Assembly (NCBI GenBank): GCA_003153505.1
Contig: PLZA01000067.1
Location: 150,920-214,919, forward strand
DNA from: Candidatus Dormiibacterota bacterium
GTDB taxonomy: Bacteria; Chloroflexota; Dormibacteria; Aeolococcales; Aeolococcaceae
Direction: 5' to 3'
Length of the DNA: 64,000 nt
Shown here: positions 43,378 through 53,730 of the stretch, piece after piece
How positions within the stretch are numbered: position 1 is the stretch's first letter
Layout: every line of letters starts with the position of its first letter
Position numbers and translations under genes: made by a program
Notes under the pieces: model-generated
Database searches by the model: none
What the model was told of the DNA's origin: nothing
The model's input: the letters and a program-made list of their open reading frames with translations, nothing else

Positions 43378-44535
43378 ATGACCGTCACGCATACTCCACC
43401 GACCCCCGAGGCTCGCGCAGCTCAACGCGCCCGCCTGGAACGCCTCGGCGTTACCCCAGCGGCCAAGCGCAGCAAGCCAGACCCGAAGCCTCTGACAGAG
43501 ACAGACATCGCCGCTGCTGTGGCGAAAGGCGTTCGCAATGCGACGCAGTACCCGACGCAGCGGATCATCCACGAGCGCGAGTACGAGCGGCATTTCGACA
43601 ACTACATCCGTCGCAACGTCGTGTCACGGATGCTCGAAATCGAGCGTCGAGACATGGGTGAGGCCAGCGGTTCCATCGGCGCCTTTGCCGTGCCAGTGTC
43701 CTTCGAAAAGCAACTCTTGCTCGACATGCGCGCGGCCACGGCTCTTCTGGGGCACACCGATATCATCGACACGAGCGCATTCCCCTCGCCCGGTGGACCG
43801 CTCAACTACCCAACCCTCATCGACGCTTCGGAGCAATCCGCTGTCATCGGTGAAGATACGGCGTATGCCATCAACGATGCTGTGTTCGGAAACATCGCAT
43901 GGCCCAATGCGATCGCCTACTCGTCCGCGCAGCTCGCCCGCGTGTCGTATGGATTGGCCCAAGACAGCGCCTTCCCACTCAACGAGCTTCTTCTCGGAGA
44001 ATGGTCGCGACGCACGGCTCGCGGTGTCGAGGCGGATATGGCCGCCGCAGTCATCGCAGGCGTGACCAATGTCCAGACCCTCGGCAGCGCCGGCGTGTTT
44101 ACCTACGCCGATTTGCTCGCCATCTGGAGTTCCATCGACGCAGCCTATAGGGCTCAGTCGGTGTGGGTTCTCTCGACGAGCGCGATGGTCCAGCTCCGCA
44201 CGCTCAAGGACGCAAATAGTCGGCCCTTGCTCGTGGATGCACCTCACGTTCAGGACACTGACAACCAGGGCAATGTGCAGTCTGCTGCGCTACTGCTCGG
44301 ATGCAAAGTCCTAGAGAGCAATAACGGGTTCGCCAATAACATGACGTCGGGGAGCATCGTTGGCTTCTTCGGTGCCGTCGGCAAGGTCATCCCGGTCCGT
44401 TTTGCGGGCGCGGAAATCGTCACACTGCCAGAGCGATTCGCGGACTATGGACAGATGTCGTGGACCGGCTTTTCGCGATGGAATGCGTCAACGGTTGCGC
44501 TTGCGAGCGCTGGCGCTCTCATCAAGGCTCACTAA
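43378..44535 (+). CDS. HK97-type major capsid protein
   Basis: A 385-residue protein. Residues 1-100 are helical and charged, like the delta/scaffold region of HK97-type capsids. The later order is diagnostic: GSIGAFAVPVSFE, the central E-loop/P-domain region, WVLSTSAMVQLRTLKD near residue 262 (typical W-x-x-x-x-x-x-x-x-L-x-x-L-K-D), LLGCKVLESN and GSIVGFFGAVGK at the end of the A-domain. It should assemble the icosahedral shell. No protease, portal or terminase gene is adjacent, so maturation and packaging must use other proteins or be lost. Confidence 0.78.
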   Translation: MTVTHTPPTPEARAAQRARLERLGVTPAAKRSKPDPKPLTETDIAAAVAKGVRNATQYPTQRIIHEREYERHFDNYIRRNVVSRMLEIERRDMGEASGSIGAFAVPVSFEKQLLLDMRAATALLGHTDIIDTSAFPSPGGPLNYPTLIDASEQSAVIGEDTAYAINDAVFGNIAWPNAIAYSSAQLARVSYGLAQDSAFPLNELLLGEWSRRTARGVEADMAAAVIAGVTNVQTLGSAGVFTYADLLAIWSSIDAAYRAQSVWVLSTSAMVQLRTLKDANSRPLLVDAPHVQDTDNQGNVQSAALLLGCKVLESNNGFANNMTSGSIVGFFGAVGKVIPVRFAGAEIVTLPERFADYGQMSWTGFSRWNASTVALASAGALIKAH

Positions 44536-44685
44536 CCGGCGCACCTAGTCATCGGGCAAGACTACCGCGGCACCCGTCAGGTGAGCCGATGGTTTTCCGG
44601 CGGTCCGGAGAGACCCGTGTCCGTCGCGGCCCGCCAAAGCGTCGAGCTGCCTACTAGGTCGGCGTGTCGCGTGCCGCGCTGTAGG
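44536..44685. other. Short intergenic stretch between capsid and recombinase genes
   Basis: This 150-bp gap separates convergent genes. It is GC-rich with several inverted GCCGG/CCGGC-type pieces but no T-tract, so a terminator is possible and not certain. No gene seen. Confidence 0.3.
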
Positions 44686-46347
44686 TTACGTGGTCTCCGC
44701 GCGGTGTACGCGGCCGATGCGTCCGCCAACTTCCGTTAGCCCTTCGGCTTCGCGCTGTACGTCGAGCATGTCGCCTACTGTCGTGATAGTCACGCGGTCG
44801 CGCATTTGTGCCGCGAGACCTTCAGCCGACAGACGGCCGCGCGTCCGCGACGGCGTAATAACGATGCTCGACAGCGCGAGCCGCAATGCTTCGCGGCGCT
44901 CGTCGGCGTCGAGTGTGTCCCACCGCTCCGCGAGCGTTACGCGGCGCGCTGTGGTGTCGACCGCAACGGCCGTCGCGTCAAGCTCTGACGTACGTGTCGC
45001 GATCTGTGCACGGAGACCGTTCGCCGTCGGCGCGAAGTCCTCGATGCTTATGCGGTGCTCGCGGTAGGCAGTTTGTAGCGCGACGAGGGCCGCGCTATCT
45101 TGTGCATTCTCTGCGGTCATGCGCTCGACGGCGTCCGACATGCTCGCAGGATTGGCGACCGGCGCAGCGATGAACCGGCCGACGCGCTCGATTACATACC
45201 GCTCGACGACGTCTGCGGTAATGCTGGTCCCATTGCATCCGCCGCGCAGCTTAGCAGAACAGCCGTACGTCTCTCTTTGACTCTTGGTCTTTGGCCGGTG
45301 TATAAGTATGTGGCCGCACTTACCGCAGAAGAGCAAGCCCGTTAGCAAGTGCCGAACATGATTACCTGCGCCATTCTCGCCGCTATGGTTTACGCCGTCA
45401 TCGCGCCGCTTACTCTGTGCAATCGCTGCGCGCTTACCGATGCGAGCCTTTAGTTGCGCGTGCTCCGTCGGCGTGACAGTTGCGGGCCAAATCGCGGCAT
45501 ATTCGACCGGCTCGCCGCGCACTATGACTACCTTGCCGTCCGGCCGCGTGTAGCGCGACACTTCCGGCGCATGCGACCGCTTACCGACGAGCCGAGGGTT
45601 AGTAAGCATCCGACGTAGCGTCGTCTCCTTCCATGTCGTGCCGCCATCCTTTGACGTCGTACGCGCGCCGTCCGCATTGATACGCGTCGCGGCAGCGTAC
45701 AGCGAAGCGCCGGACAGAATCATATCGACCGCCGTCCGTATATGCCTGACTTCGTCCTCGACCAGGTCGACGCGCTGTAGCGACTTATTACCGGCCGCAT
45801 CGAACGCATACACGTTGCGGTAGCCGTAAGCTCTTAGGCCGCCGTGCGGCCGGCCGGCTTGCGCGACTTCGACCATTTTGCGCTGCTGACGCTCGCTGAT
45901 TTGCTCGCTTTCACCGACCGCGACAGCGCCGGTAATGCGCGCCGTCATACGTCCTTCGGCTTTGTGTACGTTCACCGGTCCGCCGGATACCGTCTCGACA
46001 GTCACGACGTCGCGCCCGCGGGCGCGTATGGCGCTGATGAATGCCTCTTGCTCGCTTACGTTCCGGTGCAGTCGCGTTGCGCTGTACGCGACGACGGCAT
46101 CAAGCTCGCCGCGTTCGAGGGATGCCATCATGGCGCGATACTGCGGGCGAACCTTTCCGCTCGATGCGCTTACGTCATTGTCGATGTACTCGGCCGCGAC
46201 GTCCCATCCGCGAAGCTCGCAGAGCTTGACGCAGTCCTCGCGCTGTCGCTCGACGCCAAGTCCCTTGCCTTCGCGGTCATCGCTGATTCGGCAGTAGACG
46301 GCCGCGCGCCGTATCGCGGTCTCTTCCCTGGTCTCTGTGCTGGTCAT
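44686..46347 (-). CDS. Large serine recombinase (integrase)
   Basis: A 553-residue protein. The N-terminal resolvase domain has RAAVYCRISDDREGKGLGV with catalytic Ser22, then the DAVVAYSATRLHR motif. The recombinase domain includes TARITGAVAVGESEQIS and GLRAYGYR. A zinc ribbon uses C341, C344, C363 and C371. A coiled-coil region follows (about 390-480). Large serine integrases cut and rejoin attP and attB without host factors, and an excisionase-like factor reverses the reaction. The gene sits at the element's right edge, typical for attachment-site-proximal integrases. Confidence 0.93.
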   Translation of the reverse strand: MTSTETREETAIRRAAVYCRISDDREGKGLGVERQREDCVKLCELRGWDVAAEYIDNDVSASSGKVRPQYRAMMASLERGELDAVVAYSATRLHRNVSEQEAFISAIRARGRDVVTVETVSGGPVNVHKAEGRMTARITGAVAVGESEQISERQQRKMVEVAQAGRPHGGLRAYGYRNVYAFDAAGNKSLQRVDLVEDEVRHIRTAVDMILSGASLYAAATRINADGARTTSKDGGTTWKETTLRRMLTNPRLVGKRSHAPEVSRYTRPDGKVVIVRGEPVEYAAIWPATVTPTEHAQLKARIGKRAAIAQSKRRDDGVNHSGENGAGNHVRHLLTGLLFCGKCGHILIHRPKTKSQRETYGCSAKLRGGCNGTSITADVVERYVIERVGRFIAAPVANPASMSDAVERMTAENAQDSAALVALQTAYREHRISIEDFAPTANGLRAQIATRTSELDATAVAVDTTARRVTLAERWDTLDADERREALRLALSSIVITPSRTRGRLSAEGLAAQMRDRVTITTVGDMLDVQREAEGLTEVGGRIGRVHRAETT

Positions 46348-46369
46348 CCGTGGTCACTCTCTCGTGTCG

Positions 46370-46384
46370 GCCGGGTTTACCGGC
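46370..46384. repeat. GCCGG-GTTTA-CCGGC inverted repeat upstream of the recombinase
   Basis: A perfect 5-bp inverted repeat with a 5-nt centre lies 23 bp before the recombinase start, in the segment where the right attachment site is expected. It could be part of the attR half-site or an operator. The core dinucleotide is not identifiable. Confidence 0.35.
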
Positions 46385-46549
46385 TCGCTCCGCGAGCTTA
46401 GCATTAGCCAAGCCTTTTGAGACCGTCAGTGGGCTCGCGACAACAGCGTTGATCGGTGCATGGCTGCTCGCCGTGACCTCGTGTGGTGGCGGCGCGCCCC
46501 GGGACATCGTGGCCTCCCGACCGGGCGCAGCGGAACGGTGCGGACGCTG

Positions 46550-47812
46550 ATGCGTCGCGCGGCCCGCTCGTTCGCCGCGGTGGCCATCCTCGCGCTCCTG
46601 CCCGGGGTGACGGTCCTCGCAGCCGGGGGCGGCGGTGGCGACACCCAGCCGGGACCGTCGAGCCAGGGTTCCGGCGCCGTCACACACGGCAGGCTGGTCG
46701 CCGGCGCCGGTGGGACGTACCTCCCGATCGTCCCGACCGGGATCGTCTCGACTGGGTCTGAGCCGCGCAACCCGCTCGAGATACCCCCGGCAGGCGTCAA
46801 TCCGCAAGGCCTGACGTGCCCGCAGGTCCATCGCTTCCACAGCGGACCGGGCTCGCCGTCACCGGGCGGCGGGATCGTGGCTGCGGTCTCCATCCACCCC
46901 GCATTCGTGCTGAATGCCCAGGGTGGGTATGACGGCCTTGACCCTCGCTTCGCGTACGCGGTCAAAGGTGCGATTCCGCCGGGTGGCGATCCAACCGCGA
47001 CGGCCATGGGCAGTCCGGCCACGGCGGCGAATGTCGGCGGCCACCTGATCGCGGTCACCGCGATCGTGCTCAACCTCGGCATCTGGCAGGACGCCCGGCC
47101 GGTGGCGCCGTTCGGAGGGAGTTGCCAGGGTGCCTCCTTCACCTTCAGCCCTCCGTTCCTCGCGGGCGTGGCTCCCCCACCGGTGCCGCCGGCGAGCGTG
47201 CTGAACACGCCCCCGTTCCCGATCGGCGCGGACCTGGTGACCGGACTGACGAGATCCTGGACGATCGGTGACATCGCGATGCTCCCTGGTGGGTCATCCA
47301 GCTCACGCACCTACGTCCACATCCCCACGTGCGTGTGGACCGAATCGACGGTGCCGGTTGCGCCCGAGCCCTACCACGCGCTGAGCACCACCGTCGTCGG
47401 CGGTTACACCGTCTTCCTGCTGTACGACGTCACCGTGATTCCCGGGCCCGTGGCGTGGAACTGGGGCGACGGTACGAGCACGACTGCGCCCGGTCCCGTG
47501 GAGCAGGGACCGGCACTCCTGCCGAGTTACGACCCCGCAACCCAGCGCTGGCGCGACTCGTGCGCGGTCAGCCACGACTACGCACAGGTGTCCACCGGCG
47601 CGACCGTGAGCGCGACCGAGACCTTCACGGTCGCGATCACCGTCAGCTGGAGCGACGGAGTCGCGACACACACCCAACCGGTGGCCTGTGACACCAGCAC
47701 CGGCAACACATGTCAGCTGACCATTGGGCCGGCTGACGGGTGGCAGAGCGGCCCGCATCCCGTCGACCAGATCGAGCCGGTGCCGTTCCAGGCGCCGTCC
47801 CCGACACCGTAG
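46550..47812 (+). CDS. Secreted PKD-domain protein
   Basis: A 420-residue protein. A Sec signal peptide covers about residues 1-25 (SFAAVAILALLPGVTVLA). The C-terminal region contains a PKD-type Ig fold: VAWNWGDGTSTT near residue 300 is the WDFGDG-like signature, followed by HDYAQVSTGATVS and ETFTVAITVSW. The middle is Pro/Gly-rich without motif. PKD domains mediate protein-protein or carbohydrate contacts in extracellular proteins. The ATG at 46550 fits the signal peptide; a longer upstream frame is not needed. First host gene after the element. Confidence 0.7.
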   Translation: MRRAARSFAAVAILALLPGVTVLAAGGGGGDTQPGPSSQGSGAVTHGRLVAGAGGTYLPIVPTGIVSTGSEPRNPLEIPPAGVNPQGLTCPQVHRFHSGPGSPSPGGGIVAAVSIHPAFVLNAQGGYDGLDPRFAYAVKGAIPPGGDPTATAMGSPATAANVGGHLIAVTAIVLNLGIWQDARPVAPFGGSCQGASFTFSPPFLAGVAPPPVPPASVLNTPPFPIGADLVTGLTRSWTIGDIAMLPGGSSSSRTYVHIPTCVWTESTVPVAPEPYHALSTTVVGGYTVFLLYDVTVIPGPVAWNWGDGTSTTAPGPVEQGPALLPSYDPATQRWRDSCAVSHDYAQVSTGATVSATETFTVAITVSWSDGVATHTQPVACDTSTGNTCQLTIGPADGWQSGPHPVDQIEPVPFQAPSPTP

Positions 47813-47821
47813 GGAGCGGCG

Positions 47822-49357
47822 TCAGGGTCTCAGCAGCGATGTCCCCGTCATCTCGGCGGGGACTGGGAGCCCCATCGCGTCCAGCACGGTGGGCGCGATG
47901 TCGCGCAGCCCCCCGCCGTCGCGCAGCGGTCCGTGGCCGGCACCGCAGATGATCACGGGCACGGGGCTGGTGGTGTGCGCGGTGAGCACCGATCCGTCGC
48001 GCCGATCGATCTTGTACTCGGCGTTGCCGTGGTCGGCGGTGATGAGCAGGCCGCCATGCGCCCGCTCGACGGCGCTCGCGATGCGACCGAGGCAGGTGTC
48101 GATGCACTCCACCGCACGCACCGTCGCGTCGAAGCGGCCGGTGTGGCCGACCATGTCCGCGTTGGCGAAGTTGGCGATGACGAGCGAGTCGTCAGCCTGG
48201 TCGAGCCGGGCGATCACCGCATCGGTGATGCCCTCGGCGCTCATCTCGGGCACCGTGTCGTAGGTCGGCACGCGCTGCGACGGGACGAGCAGTCGTTCCT
48301 CGCCGTCGAATGCGGATTCGCGGCCACCGTTGATGAAGTACGTGACGTGTGCGTACTTCTCGGTCTCCGCGACGTGGAACTGGCGCAGTCCCGCCGCGCT
48401 CACTTCCTCGGCGAGCGTGTGGCGGACGTCCTCACGCGGGAAGGCAACCTGAGCGCGGAGGTCGCGCTCGTATTCGCTGAAGGTGACCAGCTCGACGTCG
48501 CGCAGCACCTTCGTCCGGGAGAAGCCGTCGAAGTCCGCATCGACGAGCGCGTGGCTCAACTCGCGGCCACGGTCGGGGCGGAAGTTCCAGAAGATGATCG
48601 AGTCGCCGTCCTCGATCCGGACGCGGCTGCCCTCGTGGAGGATCGACGCGGGAGGGATGAACTCGTCGTTGATCTCCGCGGCGTATTGCGACTCGATGTA
48701 CGCCACCGGGTCGGTGGCGATGCCGTTGCCGGCGCCGACGATGACGTCATATGCGCGCTGAATTCGATCCCAGCGCTTGTCTCGGTCCATCGCCCAGTAG
48801 CGTCCGGCGACGGAGACGACCGCCCCGACGCCGACGCGCCGCAGCTGGTCGACGAATGTCCGCATGAATCCGGCGGCGCTCGTGGGCGGTTCGTCACGCC
48901 CATCGAGGAACGCATGGAACCACACGGTTTCCAAGCCGCGGCGCCGGGCGAGCTCGGCAACGGCCACTGCGTGATCCTGGTGGCTGTGGACGCCGCCCGG
49001 CGAGATCAGCCCGAGGCAGTGGAGCGCGCTGCCCCGTTCGAGCGCGCGGTCGACTGCGGCACATATCGTCGCGTTCTCGTAGAAGCTGCCGTCCTCGACC
49101 GCCCGATTGATCCGGGAAAGCGGCTGATAGATCAGCCGCCCCGCGCCGATCGTGAGATGACCCACTTCCGAATTGCCCTGCTGACCGGCCGGGAGCCCGA
49201 CCGCCTCGCCGCTGGCGTCAACGGTCGTATGCGGCCACCGGCTCTCGAGCGAGTCGAGCTCAGGTGTGCGCGCCGCGGCGATAGCGTTGCCATAAGGATC
49301 GGTATTGTGCCCCCACCCGTCGAGAACGACGAGCACGAACGGTCGCACGCCACTCAT
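47822..49357 (-). CDS. gpmI: 2,3-bisphosphoglycerate-independent phosphoglycerate mutase
   Basis: A 511-residue alkaline-phosphatase-superfamily enzyme. [11 protein letters not shown] has the metal-binding Asp, [16 protein letters not shown] holds the catalytic Ser (residue about 62), [17 protein letters not shown] and [10 protein letters not shown] follow, and [15 protein letters not shown] and [11 protein letters not shown] close the metal site. It interconverts 3- and 2-phosphoglycerate with Mn2+. It is the last gene of the glycolytic run and its length is normal. Confidence 0.95.
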   Translation of the reverse strand: MSGVRPFVLVVLDGWGHNTDPYGNAIAAARTPELDSLESRWPHTTVDASGEAVGLPAGQQGNSEVGHLTIGAGRLIYQPLSRINRAVEDGSFYENATICAAVDRALERGSALHCLGLISPGGVHSHQDHAVAVAELARRRGLETVWFHAFLDGRDEPPTSAAGFMRTFVDQLRRVGVGAVVSVAGRYWAMDRDKRWDRIQRAYDVIVGAGNGIATDPVAYIESQYAAEINDEFIPPASILHEGSRVRIEDGDSIIFWNFRPDRGRELSHALVDADFDGFSRTKVLRDVELVTFSEYERDLRAQVAFPREDVRHTLAEEVSAAGLRQFHVAETEKYAHVTYFINGGRESAFDGEERLLVPSQRVPTYDTVPEMSAEGITDAVIARLDQADDSLVIANFANADMVGHTGRFDATVRAVECIDTCLGRIASAVERAHGGLLITADHGNAEYKIDRRDGSVLTAHTTSPVPVIICGAGHGPLRDGGGLRDIAPTVLDAMGLPVPAEMTGTSLLRP

Positions 49358-49366
49358 GCCGCGATG

Positions 49367-50167
49367 CTAGGCAGCACCACGCGAGCCTGCCGCCGCTTCT
49401 GCCGCGGCGACGATGACGCCGAACTCCTCGGCGCGAAGGCTCACGCCGCCGACGAGTGCGCCGTCGATGTCGGCCTGGGCAAACAGCGACGCCGCGTTGG
49501 CCGCGGTGACGCTGCCCCCGTAGAGGACGCGTGGCGATCCGTCAGGAAATCTCGACCGCACGTGCTGCTTGATGTGCGCAACGACCTCCTGTGCCTGTTC
49601 CGGTGTCGCGGTGCGGCCGGTTCCGATCGCCCAGACCGGCTCGTAGGCGATCACCCAGGCGTCAACGGCAGGCGGTCCCGCCAGTTCGGCGAAGACCGCG
49701 TCCAGCTGGCGATCGACGACGTCGAAGGTGTTGCCTTCGTCGCGCTCGTCACTCGTCTCGCCGACCGCGAGGATCACGCCGAGCCCGTGCGCCAGCGATG
49801 CCACGAACTTCCTGCCAACCTCGTCATCGCGCTCGCCAAAGATGTGACGTCGCTCGGAATGGCCGACGAGTGTCAGGTCGCACCACCCCGCCAGCATCGC
49901 CGCGGAGATCTCGCCCGTGAACGCTCCCGAATCCTTCCAGTACACGTCCTGCGCGCCGAGCCGCACGTCACTCCCCTGCAGCGCGGCATGGACCGCCCAC
50001 AGGTGCGTGAACGGCGGCAGGACGGCCACATCGACGCGAGCGGCCGTGCTCACGGTGGTCGCGACCGCCCGCGCGAGGGCGACGCCCTCCTCCACGGTGG
50101 TGTTCATCTTCCAGTTGCCCGCCACCATGAGCCGGGAGGCGGCCGGCCGCTCGGATCCAGGGGTCAA
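49367..50167 (-). CDS. tpiA: Triosephosphate isomerase
   Basis: A 266-residue TIM barrel. [11 protein letters not shown] carries the catalytic Lys, LVGHSERR the catalytic His, and [13 protein letters not shown] the Glu, with the phosphate loop GGSVTAANA. It interconverts dihydroxyacetone phosphate and glyceraldehyde-3-phosphate. The TTG at 50167 overlaps the pgk stop as TTGA and gives a 13-residue N-terminal extension; a shorter start at ATG 50128 is possible. Confidence 0.94.
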   Translation of the reverse strand: MTPGSERPAASRLMVAGNWKMNTTVEEGVALARAVATTVSTAARVDVAVLPPFTHLWAVHAALQGSDVRLGAQDVYWKDSGAFTGEISAAMLAGWCDLTLVGHSERRHIFGERDDEVGRKFVASLAHGLGVILAVGETSDERDEGNTFDVVDRQLDAVFAELAGPPAVDAWVIAYEPVWAIGTGRTATPEQAQEVVAHIKQHVRSRFPDGSPRVLYGGSVTAANAASLFAQADIDGALVGGVSLRAEEFGVIVAAAEAAAGSRGAA

Positions 50168-51369
50168 CGCCGGACCACCTCGCGATCGCGCAGAGCGGCG
50201 ATGCCCGGCAGGGTTCTCCCCTCGAGGAACTCGATGGTCGCTCCTCCACCCGTACTGATGAAGCCAATCTTGTCAGCAACTCCCGCATCCTGGACCGCCG
50301 CGGCGAGGTCGCCGCCGCCAATCACGCTGGTCGCCTTGGAAGCAGCCACCGCACGGGCGACGTCGCGCGTGCCCGCAGCAAAGTCGGGGATCTCATAGAC
50401 GCCGAGTGGACCGTTCCAGATGATCGTCCCGGCACCGGCACAGTCGGCGGCGATGCGGCCCACCGTGTCGGGTCCGGCGTCGACGACCATCCAGCCATCC
50501 GGGATGGCCTTCCACGCGACCACCTGCGCCGGCGCATTCGCCACCGCCCTCTCGACAACCACGGCGTCGATCGGCAGGCGGAGGTCCGCACGCCGGCCGC
50601 CGGCTGAGTCGAGGAGCCGCTTCGCGGTCTGGACCTGCTCCTCCTCCACCAGCGATGTGCCCGTGCTCTCGCCGAGCGCGCGATAGAAGGTGCACGCCAT
50701 CGCCCCTCCCACCCAGAGCACGTCAACGCGATCGAGGAGGTGGTCGAGCACGCCAACCTTGGTCGAGATCTTCGAGCCCCCGACGATCGCCACCACGGGT
50801 GTGCGCGGGTTGTCCATGACACCGCCGAGCATCTCGAGCTCCCGGGCCATCAGCTTGCCCGCGACGGCTGGAAGCAGATGCGCCACCCCCTCGGTGGAGG
50901 CATGGGCCCGGTGTGCGGTCCCGAAAGCATCGTTCACGTAGATGTCACCGAACGCGGCCAGCTGCTCCGCGAAAGCCGGGTCGTTGGTCTCCTCGCCCGG
51001 CTCGAAGCGAACGTTCTCGAGCATCCCGACGTCGCCGTCGCGGAGCGACTCGACCATGCTGTGCGCGCTGTCACCGACGACGTCCGAGGCAAGGCGCACG
51101 TCGGCGCCGAGCAGGCTGCTCAGGCGGGCCGCGATTTGGCCGAGCCGCGCGGTGTCATCGATCCTTCCCTTCGGCCGCCCGAGGTGAGCGACCACGATCA
51201 CGCGAGCGTTCCTGGATCGGAGCGCCTCGATGGTCGGGATCGCCTCGCGGATCCTGCGGTCATCGCTGATGACGCCGTCGCGCATCGGCACGTTCAGGTC
51301 CTCGCGGAGCAGGACCCGCTTGCCGTGCACGTCGATGTCGTCGATGGTCGCTTTCGACAGCGCTCCCAT
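50164..51369 (-). CDS. pgk: Phosphoglycerate kinase
   Basis: A 401-residue kinase. [15 protein letters not shown] is the substrate-binding start, followed by [11 protein letters not shown] and [14 protein letters not shown]. The nucleotide-binding half has [11 protein letters not shown] and [14 protein letters not shown]. It transfers phosphate from 1,3-bisphosphoglycerate to ADP. It lies 7 bp after gap and overlaps tpiA. Confidence 0.95.
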   Translation of the reverse strand: MGALSKATIDDIDVHGKRVLLREDLNVPMRDGVISDDRRIREAIPTIEALRSRNARVIVVAHLGRPKGRIDDTARLGQIAARLSSLLGADVRLASDVVGDSAHSMVESLRDGDVGMLENVRFEPGEETNDPAFAEQLAAFGDIYVNDAFGTAHRAHASTEGVAHLLPAVAGKLMARELEMLGGVMDNPRTPVVAIVGGSKISTKVGVLDHLLDRVDVLWVGGAMACTFYRALGESTGTSLVEEEQVQTAKRLLDSAGGRRADLRLPIDAVVVERAVANAPAQVVAWKAIPDGWMVVDAGPDTVGRIAADCAGAGTIIWNGPLGVYEIPDFAAGTRDVARAVAASKATSVIGGGDLAAAVQDAGVADKIGFISTGGGATIEFLEGRTLPGIAALRDREVVRR

Positions 51370-51376
51370 GGTTCGC

Positions 51377-52423
<1,047 letters not shown>

Positions 52424-53284
52424 TTAGCGGCGCGCTCTCACCCTATCACCGGCCTCACCCGCCGCGGCGACGAGGCGGTGCAGGCGCCCTGCCATCGCCG
52501 GCCGGCTGCAGCCCGCCCGTTCCGCAAGCTGCGCCAGGTCGTCGTCGGGATGGCGGGCGCGCAGGGCGGCGGCCTCTCGCAGCGCAGGAGGCAGCGCCTG
52601 CCAGCGTGCCATGTCGGCCTCGAGCACGGCGATCGACTCGAGCTGACGGACCCCGGCGGCAACGGTGCGGCGCAGGTTCGCCGTCTCGGCGTTGAGCCGC
52701 CGGTTCACGCCACTGCGCACCTCGCGGATCACGCGCCCCGCCTCGAAGCTCAGCCGGCCGGCCTGGGCGCCGATGGAGCTGAGCGCGGCGCCCACGGCGA
52801 GGCCGGAGCGGACGGTGACCACCCAGCGCCCGCGCCGGCGGCGCGTGCGCGCCGTGACCTCGAGCACCGCGAAGTCATCGACCAGCCGGGTGGCGCCGGT
52901 CTCGTCAGCGCAGCCGATCTCGAGATACGGCTCACCGTCGGGGCGAACGAGGCGGCCGGCGCCGAGGAACGCGCCGCGAAGCCGGCTGCGTCTGCAGCAC
53001 ACCCGCGCCGACCGCGTCTCGATGACCTCCGTCTCGACACCGACGAGGACGTACTGGACCCGACGGGCAGCACCGACTCGCGAGACGTGTGCCGCAATCC
53101 TTTCGGCATGGAGCGCCTGCATTGCGGCACGCACCGCCACCGGGCGCGTGGTCGCGATGGCGCCGGGTGTCGTGGTCACGAGCGCCAGACCCTCCACCAG
53201 CGAACGCCGGCAACAGGCGAGCAACGGCGTGTGCGGAGCGAGCTCCGCGGCGACCCGCTGTGTGAAGGACTGAGCACCGTCCAT
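52424..53284 (-). CDS. whiA: WhiA-like DNA-binding protein
   Basis: A 286-residue protein. FTQRVAAELAP and the homing-endonuclease-like region around LRGAFLGAGRLVRPDGEPYLEI match the WhiA N-terminal domains, and NRRLNAETANLRRTVAAGVRQLESI matches the conserved central helix. The C-terminal HTH is LAQLAERAGCSRPAMAGRLHRL. WhiA regulates sporulation or cell division in Gram-positive bacteria and is widespread beyond them. The sequence is very arginine/alanine-rich and shorter than most WhiA. Confidence 0.85.
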   Translation of the reverse strand: MDGAQSFTQRVAAELAPHTPLLACCRRSLVEGLALVTTTPGAIATTRPVAVRAAMQALHAERIAAHVSRVGAARRVQYVLVGVETEVIETRSARVCCRRSRLRGAFLGAGRLVRPDGEPYLEIGCADETGATRLVDDFAVLEVTARTRRRRGRWVVTVRSGLAVGAALSSIGAQAGRLSFEAGRVIREVRSGVNRRLNAETANLRRTVAAGVRQLESIAVLEADMARWQALPPALREAAALRARHPDDDLAQLAERAGCSRPAMAGRLHRLVAAAGEAGDRVRARR

Positions 53285-53319
53285 GGGTCAGCGGTCGCTC
53301 CCGAGCTCGACGGCTCGGC

Positions 53320-53730
53320 TCACAGGCGGGGATCCGGCACGTCGACATCCCGGTGCTGCACGGTCACCGTGACACCCTCGGCGCGCAGCCGCTCTGTCAG
53401 AGCCTCGACGATGGCAACCGACCGGTGCCTGCCGCCGGTGCAGCCGACGGCGAAGCTCAGGGTGTCCCGGCCGCGCTCCCGATAGCGCTGCAGCGACCAC
53501 AGCAGCAGCGCGTGAGTGCGCTCGATGAGCTCGTGAGCGACGACGTCTTCCAGAACGTAGTCACGGACGGCCTGGTCGAGCCCGGTCGACGAGCGCAACT
53601 CCGGGACCCAGAACGGGTTGCGAACCATGCGCGCGTCCACCAGCCAGCCGGCGTCCGCCGGGACACCGAACTTGAAGCCGAACGATGTCACCGCGACCGC
53701 AACGTCTTCGACGGAGTCACGCCGGTTCAC
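53320..53730 (-). CDS. Stand-alone RapZ C-terminal domain protein
   Basis: A 136-residue protein equivalent to only the C-terminal half of RapZ/YvcJ: VTSFGFKFGVPADAGWLVDARMVRNPFW and FAVGCTGGRHRSVAIVEAL are its diagnostic motifs. The N-terminal P-loop kinase-like half is absent, and nothing in the 3.5 kb around encodes it. In E. coli this domain binds the small RNA GlmZ and UDP-sugars. The position between uvrC and whiA matches the usual rapZ locus, so this seems a reduced version. GTG start overlaps the uvrC stop. Confidence 0.85.
   Translation of the reverse strand: MNRRDSVEDVAVAVTSFGFKFGVPADAGWLVDARMVRNPFWVPELRSSTGLDQAVRDYVLEDVVAHELIERTHALLLWSLQRYRERGRDTLSFAVGCTGGRHRSVAIVEALTERLRAEGVTVTVQHRDVDVPDPRL

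Larger units (their letters stand above)
31600..46430. mobile_element. Integrated element: capsid-encoding phage satellite or reduced prophage (approximate ends)
   Basis: The interval has lower GC than the flanks, many small unfamiliar genes, a large serine recombinase at its right end facing inward, an HTH/Prim-Pol/DUF3631 replication module and an HK97-type capsid gene. I find no large terminase, portal, prohead protease, tail, holin or endolysin. Satellites with their own capsid but borrowing packaging or tail functions are known (capsid-forming PICIs), so a satellite is the favoured reading. A decayed prophage is the alternative. Ends are placed by gene content; no unambiguous direct repeat was found. 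Confidence 0.75.

Noticed and set aside
47933..50398. Long plus-strand frame of about 820 codons opposite gpmI and tpiA
   Set aside because: It covers two well-supported glycolytic genes in antisense and shows no domain.
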